DNA of 64,000 bases, from the NCBI RefSeq assembly GCF_027887165.1, contig NC_077228.1, positions 209,552,643 through 209,616,642 of the forward strand, in the 5' to 3' direction. The stretch comes from Monodelphis domestica. Taxonomy: Eukaryota; Chordata; Mammalia; Didelphimorphia; Didelphidae. Below, one piece after another: positions 49,475 through 61,185 of the stretch. Position 1 is the first letter of the stretch, and the number at the start of each line of letters is the position of its first letter. The position numbers and the translations under genes were made by a program. Under the pieces are notes generated by a model. That model was not told the DNA's origin. It ran no database searches and worked only from the letters and a program-made list of their open reading frames with translations.

Positions 49475-49705
49475 AGTAAGCATTTATAATATAGAGCTTT
49501 AAGGTTGTCACAGATATCTCACTGTATCCTCATAACAACCCTGGGAGGGAGGTGCTTTTATTATCTCCATTTTACAATTGAGAAAAGTGCAATAGATAGA
49601 AATTAAGTGACATGCCCAGGGTCACACAGTTAAAAGGGGTCCGAGGTCAGATTTGGATCTAGGACCAGCGCTCTGTGCGCCATGGGGCCATCCAGCTACC
49701 CTGTA
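49475..49705 (-). mobile_element. MIR in ACE intron 9
   Basis: Minus MIR: 'tatctcactgtatcctcata', 'tctccattttacaattgaga' and 'atgcccagggtcacacagtt'. It ends about 65 bp before exon 10. Confidence 0.7.
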
Positions 49706-49771
49706 CTAATCAGACTACCTGTGTCCAGTCCTATATAAGCATAAATTCTTAGCTCTTTATTTTTCTTCTAG

Positions 49772-49870
49772 GACAAAATACCAGGGCATCTGCCCTCCCA
49801 TTGCCCGGAATGAAACCCACTTTGACGCAGGGGCAAAGTATCACGTCCCAGCTGTAACACCGTACATCAG
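49772..49870 (+). CDS. ACE: ACE exon 10
   Basis: Residues 500-532, 99 bp. It carries Lys522 and His524 in [12 protein letters not shown]. These match human N-domain Lys489, which binds the substrate carboxylate, and His491, which stabilises the transition state. Boundaries are ttctag|G and ATCAG|gtatgg. Confidence 0.97.
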
Positions 49871-50141
49871 GTATGGCAATCTTGGTTCATCCTCTCCCCC
49901 TCACCCCTTCTATCCCTACGGTGAGTCCCCATTGAATCCACCCCAGGACTAGGAACTGGGAGGTCACAGAAGATAAGGGACTGGCCCCAGAGTTTAAGGG
50001 AAGAAGGAGGGATGCTGAGCTCCAAGTTCTTCCTCCATTCTTCTGGGTTCTCCTGAATCTACCACCTTAGTCGATGATAAGCCAATGGAAGCGGAGGCAG
50101 AGCTTGGGTACTTCCAATGATGCCAAGAAATGTGCCCACAG

Positions 50142-50264
50142 GTATTTTGTGAGTTTTGTCCTTCAGTTCCAATTCCACAAAGCCCTGTGTGCTGAGGCGA
50201 ACTACAGTGGGCCTCTACACTACTGTGACATCTACCAATCTCAAGAGGCTGGTGTCAAACTCAG
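50142..50264 (+). CDS. ACE: ACE exon 11
   Basis: Residues 533-573, 123 bp. [16 protein letters not shown] includes Tyr534 (human Tyr501), the other transition-state residue, at the exon start. Then [17 protein letters not shown]. Boundaries are cccacag|G and CTCAG|gtaggc. Confidence 0.97.
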
Positions 50265-50449
50265 GTAGGCTTTGTGGGGGAAAAGTCATGGATGGGTAGG
50301 GGGGGAATAAAATGGACAACATGGCACTCTATACAAGTGGAAAGAGGAATGGCGAATTGTGTTTTCTATGGGGAGCCCACTTCTCTATTCTGTAGTCCAC
50401 CATTAGGGGTGTAACTAGACTGGCATAACTAATGTAGGGGAAGGGAAGA

Positions 50450-50705
50450 GAATAAGCATTTATAGAGTGCCTACTAGGTGCCAAGCACTTGGCTTAGAAC
50501 ATTATAAATACTATCTCGTTTGATTCTTGTAACAACCCTATGAGGCAGGTGCTATTTTTATTTTTAACATTTTACAGTTGAGGAAACTGAGGCAGACAGA
50601 ACTTGTGACTCGCCCAGGGATGTACAGCTAGTGAGTGACTGAGGTCAGATTTGAATAGAGATTTTCCCAACTCCAGGCTTAGTACTCTATCCCCTACACT
50701 ATTGG
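50450..50705 (-). mobile_element. MIR/L2-type repeat in ACE intron 11
   Basis: The sequence 'aataagcatttatagagtgc', 'cattttacagttgaggaaac' and 'agtgagtgactgaggtcaga'; old minus copy. Confidence 0.65.
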
Positions 50706-50905
50706 GCTGGGCTGCTATTGCTATACAGCAACATAGCTAACTTGCCATTCCCAATTTTCTTCATCCCCTAAAAGATCCCATGGCTTTCCATGGTTCTTAT
50801 GGTCTGACTTAGACAGGAGCAACTAGAAATGCGGAGCTGAAATATAGAAACAAAGCAGATGGGCTGTGTGGGAGATCTAGCCTGAGTCCCTTGTGCCCCT
50901 TGCAG

Positions 50906-51117
50906 GGAGGTGTTGCAGGCAGGTGCTTCTCGGCCATGGCAGGAGGTGCTTAAGGGATTGACAGGCTCAGAGATCCTGGATGCAGAACCACTTCTTGAAT
51001 ACTTCAAGCCCCTCATCACCTGGCTGCAAGAACAGAACCAGATCAATGGCGAGGTCCTGGGCTGGCCTGATTTTGAGTGGCGTCCACCAGTGCCAGATGG
51101 CTATCCAGAGGGCATCG
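50906..51117 (+). CDS. ACE: ACE exon 12: end of N domain
   Basis: Residues 574-644, 212 bp. [40 protein letters not shown] and [10 protein letters not shown] close the N domain and enter the linker to the C domain. Boundaries are cttgcag|G and ATCG|gtaatc, phase 1. Confidence 0.97.
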
Positions 51118-51860
51118 GTAATCTTTGCAAGGGAAAATAGCACCAGCCCCTGAATTCCTTGCTCTAGAGCTCACTTCCCTTCTAGCCAAAGCCTTGCTGT
51201 TAGTCCTATCACTAGAGAGTTAGCTCATGGGTGAAGTCCCCCATCTCACACACTTCAGAAGGCTCTAGGAGCCTTTCAAAGTGACTCTGGGATTGGAAGA
51301 CACTTTGCCAGCTTTTTATACCTTGAAACTATTTCATGAGCTCAAAAGTCCCTTTAGATTCCAAGCTGATCTAGAAGTCCTGAGTTCTTATTGCCTAGTA
51401 TCAGTGAGGTTGAACTATGGACTATGTTCTGATTGGCTGGGGTGTTGGGTTGCTTGACTCTGCTGAGCATGGGTCAAGATTGGGTGCTTTGGGAACCACT
51501 CCTATTCCTTTACTGTGGGCATCTCTTAATGCTTCTCAGATCAGGAAAATCTCAGAGCTTGGGTAAAGGGCCAGCTTAGAGAAAGGGGAAGGGAGAAGGG
51601 AGGGAATCATCAGAGGCAGGAGGGGGAAAGAGGAATCCATTAATCCATCAAAGGAGCATTTGTGATTTGTTGTGCATGCCAGGGCACCTGTGCTAAGCAC
51701 TGTGGTTTCAAAAACAAAGAGCAAACAAAATGGGAAGAGATGAGATGGGAAGGATGGGGAGGGATGAGAAGATAGAAAAAAGGAGAAGAGGCTGGGGGTT
51801 TAGGAAGAAAGGAGAGGGCCACCTTGAGCCAGGTTTGTGTCTTCCCCATCCCTTTGACAG
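51118..51860 (+). other. ACE intron 12, expected place of the testis promoter and exon 13
   Basis: In placental mammals this intron contains a male germ-cell promoter and the first exon of testis ACE. Here I find no open frame with a start codon and signal peptide that could be that exon. An inverted CCAAT-type 'attggctgg' at about 51433 is the only promoter-like element I noticed. The latter half is purine-rich. Confidence 0.5.
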
Positions 51861-51997
51861 ACAAGCTGGCTGATGAAGCAGAGGCTGAGAAGTTCCTTGA
51901 GGAGTATGACCGGTTGGGGCAAGTCATAACGAATGCTTACGTAGAGGCCAGCTGGGCTTACAACACAAACATCACCGATGAAAATAGCAAGATTATG
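51861..51997 (+). CDS. ACE: ACE exon 14: start of C domain
   Basis: Residues 645-690, 137 bp, spliced from exon 12 in phase. [20 protein letters not shown] then [16 protein letters not shown] repeats the opening pattern of exon 1 (WTYNVNIT), as expected for the duplicated domain. Boundaries are tttgacag|AC and ATTATG|gtagag; the donor is a weaker GT site. Confidence 0.95.
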
Positions 51998-53707
51998 GTA
52001 GAGTCCCCCTAGGCTCCTCTCCTACTAGCCCTGCCTCTGGGGCTCTCTCTTCTCTCTTCTTCAGCTGAATCATGAATTTGTCTAAGGAAGGGCCTCATTC
52101 CTTCCCTCATGATCCCTCTTCCCCTGCTTGTCTGTCTTTGGTCCCACTCCCAATTCTTAAGAAAAATGGAAGGGAAGCTCTCTGGTCTGGCGGGGGAGAG
52201 AAAGGTATAGTGGTTGGGGTTCTCATCCTTATCCCGCCTTCATAATAGAGATAGAGATAGAATTATAGTAGAACATCACTAATTCAAATAAAAGAGGGTC
52301 AGTAGAGGAAAAACAGTCAGAATTCACAAAAAGTTTGAATTATGGAATGTTTTAAAAAACCAAATGTGGTTTTGTTCAAGTCAGGGTAAGTCATTTTCCT
52401 CTCTTAAGGGATAATACTAAAGTCCTTAATGATGCCTTATGAAGCCCTCCCAAGCCACAAGGGTTTTCAACATTGGGCCAGCAGCAGACATAGTGCCATC
52501 CAAGGGTGTGCTAATTAATGTTTAACAGCCTGCTCTCCAGAGAAACAATGCCAAACAACTCTTCTCACAACACACTCTTAAGATTAATCTGTACTATTAA
52601 TATTTTCTCCATCGCTTTGTATAGATGATCAACAAAATACTAAATCAAGCCCTGATTTGTAGCATTTGCCAACTTCCAAAGTGTAAATGCTCACACTGAT
52701 AATTTAACAACGGGGAAGCTGGCATTTAGCAGGCTCCAGCACCATTCTGCTGCCATCTAAGAGCCAGCTGCTCTGAGTTCTGAGGAATTTATCCCCAGAG
52801 GGTTAGTCTCCAGATGGCAAATCATTTTGGCCATACCAACTTATGGAGATTAGAGTGAGACAGACATAGAACAGTTGTGGTCTGTTTTGGCAAGTAGGGT
52901 GGGGAAAGAAAGAGTAGAAGGACCTGCACCAATAATATTATGGATCCTGACAATGTTGAACTGAAAAAGGAAGTAGGATTAGGAGAGGTCCCTGACCTGT
53001 GATAGTTCACTGGCATCGCAAGCCCCTGGGAAGGGAAACTCTGCCATCACAGGGAGATACTGCCTCGGCAATTGCAGAGGTATCAGACATGCAGCACACA
53101 ACACTCTTGAGTGCTAATTAATATCTAACTGGAAAATCATTAATTAATTTTTAAAACCAATAATAACTAGCCAGATTAATATGTAACAGGGAAACATTTA
53201 ATAAAATAAATATTAAATTAATATTTATATGTAAATAAGCATTAAATTAATGTTTATCATTAACATTTAAATTAATATTTGTTTTCTATTCATATTCAAT
53301 TTAAATATTAATATTTATTGGGAAATATTTGATAAAAGGAATTTTAAAACAATACAACATAGATAATATTACATTTTAAAATCAAGACAACATATAGTCC
53401 CCGGGGAGATAGATACATAGAGACATAGATACATAGATACATAGATGCATAGATAGTGACTCTTGTTTCTAGTTAGTTTGACAACACTGGTCTAGAACAC
53501 TGAGAGGTAACTTGGCCAAGGTCACACAGTCAATACATGTCAGGCAAGAATTGAACTCAGGTCTTCCAGCCTCTGAGTTGAGAGCTCTATTATACTATAT
53601 CACACTGTCTATCTTTAGGTAAAAAATCCTTTGCAATTAACATGAATTACTTTCATGTTGTGAAGCATAAAGTGCTATATAAATGCTGATGATCATTATT
53701 ATTATCC

Positions 53708-53862
53708 TTTTTTAACCCTTAAAGGGCAAGGGCTAGGCAAATGGAGGCTCAGTGACTTACCCAGGGTCACATAGCCAGGAAGTATCTGAGGGCAGATTTG
53801 AACCCAGGTCCTCCCAACTCCAGGACTGATGCTTTATCCACTATGCCACCTAGTTGCCTCCA
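53708..53862 (-). mobile_element. SINE in ACE intron 14
   Basis: Minus core 'cagtgacttacccagggtca' and 'tttatccactatgccaccta'. Confidence 0.7.
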
Positions 53863-54399
53863 GTGATTAGTATTTGTATGGAAATGATGCTATCAAGCTG
53901 AATTTAAATGCTGGTTTTAGTCAAGTCAATTTAAAAATCTATCAAAATGGCTGTTTGCCTGTATTCTGAAACAAGTTAAGTATTCTGGTCCTGACCTTCC
54001 TTCTGTTTTTTCTTCCCTATCCTAGATAGTGGAGAGGTAGATTTTTAACCCAATGTTCCAAATACTAATTACAGTGTCGAAGTTGAGGTCTCCAACTCTA
54101 TCTTAAACATTTAATTTTCTCGAAGGTTCTCATGACATTTGCCCAGGACAGCATATACTCTCTATCCTGGAGGTTCCTTGTATGACCTTGGCCAAGTCAC
54201 TTCTCTCTTGGTATTATTTTCCTCCTCCGAGTTCTAATCCAAGTTCAAATGCATTAGATGATTCCCAAGATCCTAAACAGTCATCATTTAGAAACTGATA
54301 CAGATTTGACTACACAATCCTTACAGTTACTTCTGGTTCTGTCTTAAGTTATTTCTGTATTATCCTTTGAAATTCCAAGTTCTCTATAAATTAGAACAG

Positions 54400-54600
54400 G
54401 CAATATGGCCCTTTGAGTTGTGTGACCCTTGACAATTCAAGCTGTGTGACCCTGGGCATGTTATTTACCCTCTATTGCCCAGCCCTTACTGTTCTTCTGC
54501 CTTAGAACCAATAACCAGTATTGATTCCAAGATGGAAGGTGAGGGTTTAAAAAAAAAAAAAGAACCAATACACAGTATTGGTTCTAAGACAGAAGATACA
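54400..54600 (+). mobile_element. WSINE1-like SINE with duplicated tail in ACE intron 14
   Basis: The + copy runs to 'ggaaggtgagggtttaaaaa'; after the A-run the last 40 bases of the family ('ccaatacacagtattggttc') occur a second time. A TATG-type microsatellite and the AAGG tract follow. Confidence 0.75.
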
Positions 54601-54703
54601 AGTTTTAAAATATGTATGTATGTGTATGTACATACAATATGTGTGGATATATATACATGTATATAAGCATATATGTGGGTATTTGTATGTATGTGTGTGG
54701 ATA

Positions 54704-54859
54704 GGAAAGAAGGAGGGAAGGAAGGAAGGAAGGAAGGAAGGAGGAAATGAAGCAGGAAGGAAGGAAGGCAGGAAGGAAGGAAGGCAGGAAGGAAGGAAGG
54801 AAGGAAGGAAGGAAGGAAGGAAGGAAGGAAGGAAGGAAGGAAGGAAGGAAGGAAGGAAG
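54704..54859. repeat. (AAGG)n tract in ACE intron 14
   Basis: About 150 bp of GGAA units with few interruptions (GCA), all purine on the + strand. Frames across it are repeat translations. Confidence 0.97.
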
Positions 54860-55758
54860 AGATGGAGAGAGGAATGGAGGGAGGAATTGTTAGCCAATAT
54901 TCTAATGCAAGTTAAATATTCTGTTCCTAACCTTCCTTCTGATTTTGTTTCTCCCCCCCCCCATCCTAGTAGAGAGGTAGATTTTAGCCCACCATACCAA
55001 ATCCCTGTGGATGTGACTTCAAAGGCAGGAAGAACCTGGGATCACAGCATGCTGACTGTGTGATCCTAGACAAGTCACTTAACTTCCCAATTCTCTTAGC
55101 ATTGCTCTAAGATTATAAGTTGCAGAGAAGGTGCAGACTCACATTGGCAAAGGGTATTTTCTCACCTGAGAGTTCACTATGTTAATGGAATTACAGTTTA
55201 GTCCTTATCCATATGAATCAGATTTACACCTGGAAAAAAAAACCTTAGAGATGACTTAGTCCAACCCTCTCATTTTCATATGAGGAAACTAAACTCCAAA
55301 CAGATTCCAGGGTCACAGAGGTAGTGAGCTGCAGAACCAAGACGCGTGCCTAAGTCCCCAGATTCCCCTATCTAGTGCCCTCTCCACTGTATCATCAGCT
55401 TTGAACAAATGAAGTAGCAGAATTGTCCATGTGTTCCCTCAGGTGTTGACCCCAGGCCTCTACCCTCAGGTTCCATCTATAAACCTTGCAAGGCCTGTCT
55501 ATTGGAAGGAACAGACTGGGGTCTAGGTCTGGAGAGCACAATACTCTGCCCTAGGCTCTGCTTTCAGAGGCGTAACTAGAGTAGTGCATCTGGATCGAAG
55601 CATCTTTGCTTTGCTATTCCCAATCTCCCACTTCCCCAAGAGGGCCCTGTCCCAACCCAGAGGCTCAAACCAGAGATGGGAATGAATTTTAGGACTTCTT
55701 TGCCTCTTGTGTATTGGATCATTGTGATAGCCCAGCCCTTATGATTCTGCCCTCCTAG

Positions 55759-55917
55759 TTGGAAAAGAACCTGGAGGTGTCTCAACACACGCTACAATTT
55801 GGCACCCGTGCCCGCCAGTTTGATACCAGCAATTTCCAGAAGTCCTCTGTGAAGCGGCTCTTGGAAAAGCTTCAAGATCTGGGTCGAGCAGCCCTCTCCA
55901 CTACAGATTTGAATGAG
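55759..55917 (+). CDS. ACE: ACE exon 15
   Basis: Residues 691-743, 159 bp, phase 0 at both ends (cctcctag|TTG, GAG|gtatga). LEKNLEVSQHTLQFGTRARQ and LLEKLQDLGRAAL match the C-domain helical lid; it is the twin of exon 2. Confidence 0.96.
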
Positions 55918-56116
55918 GTATGATTACAGCTAAGGACAAGAGGGCTCCATTGGTTGGGGGACTGACAACAGAGAACCACAGATTAGGAGGGAGGAAGGGC
56001 TGCCTAGGGAGATGAGAACTAAAAAGAGGTAAGGACCTCTAAAGAGGAAGAGACAATGCTAGGGCACCTCCTAGATAGTGCCTCATTACCTCCCCACCCC
56101 TTGCTGCTTCTTCTAG

Positions 56117-56204
56117 TACAATAACGTACTGTTGAAGATGGAATCGGTATACAGTAAAGCCAAAGTGTGCCAGGAAAATGGTTCCTGTTTACCCCTGGAT
56201 CCTG
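56117..56204 (+). CDS. ACE: ACE exon 16
   Basis: Residues 744-772 plus one base, 88 bp. YNNVLLKMESVYSKAKVC and a second Cys (GSCLPLDP) give the C-domain equivalent of the exon 3 disulfide pair. Boundaries are ttctag|TAC and CCTG|gtgagt. Confidence 0.97.
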
Positions 56205-56754
56205 GTGAGTATGGATGTATATCTCTTAAGGAAATGGGGGTGGAAGAAGTGAGAAGGAGCAGCTAAGGCTAGCTGTGGAGGACAGAGCGCTATGCCTTTC
56301 CTTGTCCAGGTCCTCAAGTTCTGTGTGGTTGTGGATTACTCTTACTTTTTCCCTTAGTTTGGTGTAGAGGCTTGGGTTGGAATTTTTATATTTGTGGACT
56401 GGGTAACCTTGAGCAAGTCACTAGGACCTAAGTCATCTGTAAAATGGGGATAATAATCCTTGCACTGGATTGTCATAAGGAAAGCTTTTTGTAAACTCTA
56501 GCATGTTCCCTTGAGATCTTCATCTCTGGTCCTTTTCCTGACTATGTATCACCAAGGTCATAGATGCTGCCTTACCCTTCATCACCTTTTCTTGGATCTA
56601 AACCACTTATTCATTTCTCCCCTCCATATTCAGACATCCTAGGCCTATTGGGTTTCCTCTTAAGACTTTACTAGTTCGTCCTGAAGAGGGGACATCTTGC
56701 TTGCATTTGTATGAGCCCATCTCTCTCTCTTTCTCACTCTCTCTCTCTCTCTCT

Positions 56755-56950
56755 CTCTCAACTTTTATCTTCTGTCTTAGAATCAATATCAAGTATTAGT
56801 TCCAACGCAGAAGAGTGGTAAGGTCTAGGCAATGGGGGTTAAGTGACTTGCCCAGGGTCACACAGCTAGGAAGTGTCTGAGACCTGATTTGAACCCATGA
56901 CTTCCCATCTGTGGGCCTGACTCTCAATCCACTGAGCCACCCAGCTGCCC
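56755..56950 (-). mobile_element. WSINE1-like SINE in ACE intron 16, beside a (CT)n tract
   Basis: It starts 'aacttttatcttctgtctta' and ends 'ccacccagctgccc'. A short CT tract (56727-56759) lies at its tail end. Confidence 0.82.
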
Positions 56951-57349
56951 TTGAGTTCAGTTTTGAACATACTACATTTGAGGGACTGATAAGACATTCA
57001 GGTGTCCTATAGATAGATGGATCTGTCAGTAAAGATGTCAGAGCCAGAGGTATTGTTTGGTGAATCGATGAGATTGTCAAAGACATATGAAGAGAAGAGA
57101 GCAGAACCCTGAGAAATACTAACATAGCTGGTGAGAAAGAAAAAGATGAGCCAGGGAAGGAAATCAGATTGGTCAGAGAGGTGGAAGGGGAAGCTGGTCA
57201 CAGAGGAAGCTGGTGTCTGTGAAACCACAGGAGGAAAGGATGGTCAAGGAGGAGGAAGGACAACAACAACCTTATTGATGTTGATTACCACTCTAGTGAA
57301 ACTGCTGTCTCTGACATCACCACCATCATCATCATCTCCAAGTATTTAT

Positions 57350-57550
57350 TTATTTTTTAAACCCTTACACTTCAGTCTTAGAATTAATATAAAGTATCAG
57401 TTCCAAGGCAGGAGAGTAGTAAGGGCTAGGCAATTGGAGTAAAATGACTTGCCCAAAGGCATAGAGCTGGAAAGTATCAGAGGTCAGATTTGAACCCAGG
57501 ACCTCCTGTCTCCAGAACTGACTCTCTCCACTGAACCTGCTCCAACCCAC
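57350..57550 (-). mobile_element. WSINE1-like SINE in ACE intron 16
   Basis: Minus copy from 'aaacccttacacttcagtct', core 'agatttgaacccaggacctc'. 'aagtatttatt' on both sides (57340 and 57560) suggests the target duplication. Confidence 0.8.
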
Positions 57551-57599
57551 CCACCCCAAGTATTTATTAAGAACTTAAATTTGATATGTGCACAGTATA

Positions 57600-57900
57600 A
57601 ATCCAAAGTAATCTCAGAATGGAGTCTGGATGCAGACCAAAACATAATACATTTGACTAACTTTTTTTCTTCTTCCTTTTTTCTTGGTTTGAGATCTCTT
57701 TAATGACTATCGGACTAATGACTGATATGGGAAAATGTTTTTTATGATTACACATGTCAAATTTATATCAAATTGCTTACTGTCTCAGAGAGAGGAGAGG
57801 GAGAGAGAAATTGAAACTCGAAAAGTTTTTTAAAGAATGTTAAAATTATTTTTACATATAATTGGAGAAAAAATATTATTTATTTTTTAAAATAATCTCA
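57600..57900 (+). mobile_element. older L1 3' end in ACE intron 16
   Basis: The sequence 'gagtctggatgcagaccaaa', 'gcttactgtctcagagagag' and 'ttttacatataattggagaa' parallel the 3' untranslated region seen at 36800-37070. Confidence 0.6.
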
Positions 57901-58284
57901 GAGAAGATCACACTAGCAATTGAGGTAAATGACAAAGACCTCTTGTAGAAGGTGGAATTTAAAATGAGTCTTAATGGAGGCAGAGAAGCTAGGAGGCAAA
58001 GGTGAGGAGGGAGAGCATTCCAGGATTGGGGGGACCACTACTACAAAATCACAAAGTTGGGAGATGGAGTGCTGTGTTTGAACAAAAGCATGCAGGTTGG
58101 TGAACCACAGAGGACATGGAGAGGGGTAAAGTATAAGTCCAGAAAGGTAGGAAAGGAAAGATTGGGAAGGGTTTTAAAAACTGAACAGAAGGGGGCATAT
58201 ACATAGTACTGATTCTAAGATGGAAGGTAAGGGTTTAAAAACAAACAAAAGACTATAATTTTCCTGAAAGTGATAGGGAGTCAC

Positions 58285-58500
58285 TGGAATTTTTTTTAAC
58301 CCTTACTTTCTGTCTTATACTGTGTATTGTCTATACTGAGTCTACACTGTGTATTGGCTCCAAGGCAGAAGAGTGGTAAGGGCTAGGCAATGGGGGTCAA
58401 GTGACTTGCCCAAGGTCACACAGCTGGGAAGTGTCTGAGGCCAGATTTGAACCCAGGACCTCCCATCTCTAGGTCTGGCTTTCAATCAACTGCTGCCTCC
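58285..58500 (-). mobile_element. WSINE1-like SINE with internal duplication in ACE intron 16
   Basis: T-run, 'aacccttactttctgtctta', then the 'tactgtgtattg' motif twice, then a normal core. It ends near 'caactgctgcctcc'. Confidence 0.8.
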
Positions 58501-58984
58501 ACCACTGGAATTTCTTGAGAAGAGTGACATATAAGTCAGCCCCACACTTTAAGGAGATCACTTTGGCCCCTGAGTAGAGGACGAACTACAGTAGAATCAC
58601 CATTAATGTTGTTTTCTTATTCTCTTATTGTCCTTGACTTCTTTTGAAACATTTGACCATACTCTCCCTCCTTTCTTCTTGTAGCTACAATGATGCTAGG
58701 GTCTCTAGTTTCCTTCCCTCATTCCTCTTCCTTTTCTTCACACCCAAGGATAAAAAAAAGCTTAGTGTTTCCCAAGATTCCATACCTTTATCTCTTTCTT
58801 CTCTTGATTCATTTGATTATCTTAACCACTCCATTTGGTTTTATCTACCAGTTATAGTCAGATAACTTTCAGATCTCTATGTCTGCCCAATATCTTCCCT
58901 TTCTAGACATATCTTTCTATAATAGCAGTCCTCAATACATAGACCAGGATATTTCCTCTTTTGGTAAACCTGTGCAGTAAGGAT

Positions 58985-59215
58985 CTTGAGCTAAGGTTGC
59001 TTCTAACTGTAAGTCTATGATTCTGTGGCATTGAGAAAAAAGACACCTTATTGGGAGCCAGAAGATCTGGGCTTGAATCCCATTTCTGCTACTACCTGTG
59101 TGACACATTATCTTCCCTCTCTGGACCTCAGTATCCTTATCTATAAAACAAAAAGGTTGGGATTAGATGACCCAAGATGCTTTCCAGTTCTACATCTGTG
59201 GTCCCAGGGAGTTCT
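58985..59215 (+). mobile_element. MIR in ACE intron 16
   Basis: The sequence 'ttgggagccagaagatctgg', 'tgctactacctgtgtgacac' and 'gacctcagtatccttatcta' is the MIR core and tail. Confidence 0.7.
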
Positions 59216-59389
59216 AGCCATAATTCTAGAATTGCTTGATCCCTTGACCTTCCATTGTTTCCAACCTAGGTAAACTCCTCTATAAAGTTTCTTTAGTGCT
59301 TTACAGAATTGGTTAGTTTTTAAATTTAATGTTATTTATGTTTTATTGTATTTTTATTTGTTTTGTTAAATATTTCCTAATTACATTAT

Positions 59390-59898
59390 TTCTCTTAAAC
59401 CCAGACTGAAGAGTGGCAAGGACTAGTCAATTGGAGTTAAGTGACTTGTCAGCTGTCACTGGCTAGGAAGTGTCTGAGACCAGATTTGAATCCATATCCT
59501 CCTGACTTCAGGCCTGGAGCTCTATCTACTGAGCTACCTATCTCCCCCCACCCAAATATATATTTTAATCTGGTTTAGGGCATACTGGAGAGTGTTGTAG
59601 CTGCCTGTCTGGTACCTCTGCTCTTCAAAATGCTTTCTACTGGCTTAGCATAGATTTAGAATTTTTTGTTTAGCTCAATCCAACCCTTGGTGACCCAATT
59701 TGGGATTTTCTTGGCAAAAGTACTAAAGTAATTTCATTTCCATCTCTTGCTTATTTTAGAGTTGAGGAACATGGGACAAACAAAGGTTAAGTGACTTGCT
59801 GAAAGAGACATAGCTAGCAAGTGTCAGAGTCTGTATTTGAACTCAGGTTTTCCTGGCTCTGGGCCCAAAGTTCTATCTGCTGTACCACTTAGCTACCC
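59390..59898 (-). mobile_element. WSINE1-like (59390-59545) and Mar1-like (59650-59898) SINEs
   Basis: The first has 'gttaagtgacttgtcagctg' and 'ctactgagctacctatctcc'. The second has 'tttagctcaatccaaccctt', 'ttgggattttcttggcaaaa' and 'ctgtaccacttagctaccc'. Both minus. Confidence 0.75.
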
Positions 59899-60187
59899 AA
59901 ATCATTAACTCAAATTTGAGAGGTGAAGGTAGGGGTAGGAATGGGACCAGGGCATTATGGGAGCATCTCAGGTTTGGAACCATTGATGTGAGGAATGTAA
60001 TTAGGAATCAATAAAGATAGAATAAAAGAATTGTTGAAGAGGGAGGGAGGGAGAAAAGAGGCCCAGCTGAGATCATATAGAGTAAATTCCTAATGAGTGA
60101 AATCAGTGTGGTTTTGTGACTTCTAGTAACACTGCTCAGACAGTGTTATTTTTCCCTTAGTTCTTACTTGAGTTTTTTCCAATGATC

Positions 60188-60430
60188 TTCTTGTTGTTTA
60201 GTCATTTTCAGTTGTATCCAACTCTTTGTGACCCCTTCTTAGGGTTTTCTTGGCTAAGATACTGGAGTGGTTCCTTCTCCATTTCATTTTACAAATGAGA
60301 AAACTGAGGCAAAGAGGGTTAAGTGAATTGCCCAGAATCATGCAACTAATAAAGTATCTGAAGCCAGCTTTTAACTTAGGTCTTCCTGACTCCAGGCCTC
60401 ATACTCTATTCACTGTGCCACCTAGCTGCC
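60188..60430 (-). mobile_element. Mar1-like SINE in ACE intron 16
   Basis: Near-complete minus copy: 'ttgttgtttagtcattttca', 'ttctccatttcattttacaa', 'cactgtgccacctagctgcc'. Confidence 0.82.
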
Positions 60431-60837
60431 AACACTCTTCATGTCTATCATATTTGAATATCCTAGTGCTATATAAGGTAACCTGGGCAGATATCCCCAT
60501 TTTACAGGTGATGAAAATCTCATAGAAGTGAAATAAGAGAAAATGTAGTTAATTAATGGTAGAGCCAGCCTAAAATCAAATGTAGCATACCATACAATTA
60601 TTCTCTGTTTGCTTCAGTTTTCTCAACTATAAAATGGAGAGGATATTAATCATAGTACCTTCCTCCCAAGTTTGTTGTGAGAATCCCATGAAATAATATT
60701 TGTAAAGCCCTTTTCTATTTGTAAAGCACAGCTGATTCCTACATGACCCTCTTTAGATCTGTTCTAGCTCTGGGATCCTCTGTGTATGTGTATGCACTTG
60801 GGGGCCTCTGTGTTCAGTTTATATTACATACACGCAG

Positions 60838-60981
60838 ATTTGACAAATTTGATGGCTGTATCTCGGGACTATGACAACTTGCTATGGGCTTGGAAAGGTT
60901 GGAGGGATGTGACAGGACAAGCTATCCTTCCCAGCTTCCCAGAGTATGTGGACCTTAGCAACAAGGCTGCCCAGCTCAATG
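60838..60981 (+). CDS. ACE: ACE exon 17
   Basis: Residues 773-820, 144 bp, twin of exon 4. LTNLMAVSRDYDNLLWAWKG then YVDLSNKAAQLN. Boundaries are cacgcag|AT and AATG|gtgagt, phase 1. Confidence 0.97.
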
Positions 60982-61185
60982 GTGAGTATCCCCCTCTTCT
61001 CCTTGTCCTGCCTGGTACCCTGGTGCCCATGGGCTTTCCAGTTTATCCTCAAAGACTCTGACTTTGGGGGAGGAACAGAGACTTGGGAATAGGTCCCAAG
61101 AGTGAGATGAGCAGGGGAGCAGATAGATGCTAGGTGATCAGGAGAAATGGTAAAGAAGTGAGTCTCAGCCTCACCTGTGCCTCAG

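Larger units (their letters stand above)
51998..55758 (+). other. ACE intron 14 with repeats
   Basis: 3.8 kb. A strongly AT-rich patch rich in ATTAA lies at 53100-53350. Minus MIR/SINE pieces lie at 53500-53620 and 53708-53862, a + SINE at 54400-54600, an AAGG tract at 54704-54859, and MIR pieces at 55010-55140 (+) and 55245-55400 (-). A C-run occurs near 54955. The stretch 52000-53090 is unassigned. Confidence 0.7.
56205..60837 (+). other. ACE intron 16, repeat-dense
   Basis: 4.6 kb, the longest complete intron here. It contains minus WSINE1-like SINEs (56755-56950, 57350-57550, 58285-58500, 59390-59545), minus Mar1-like SINEs (59650-59898, 60188-60430), a + L1 3' end (57600-57900), and a + MIR (58985-59215). 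In humans this same intron carries the Alu insertion/deletion polymorphism; the insertions here are independent of it. Confidence 0.8.
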
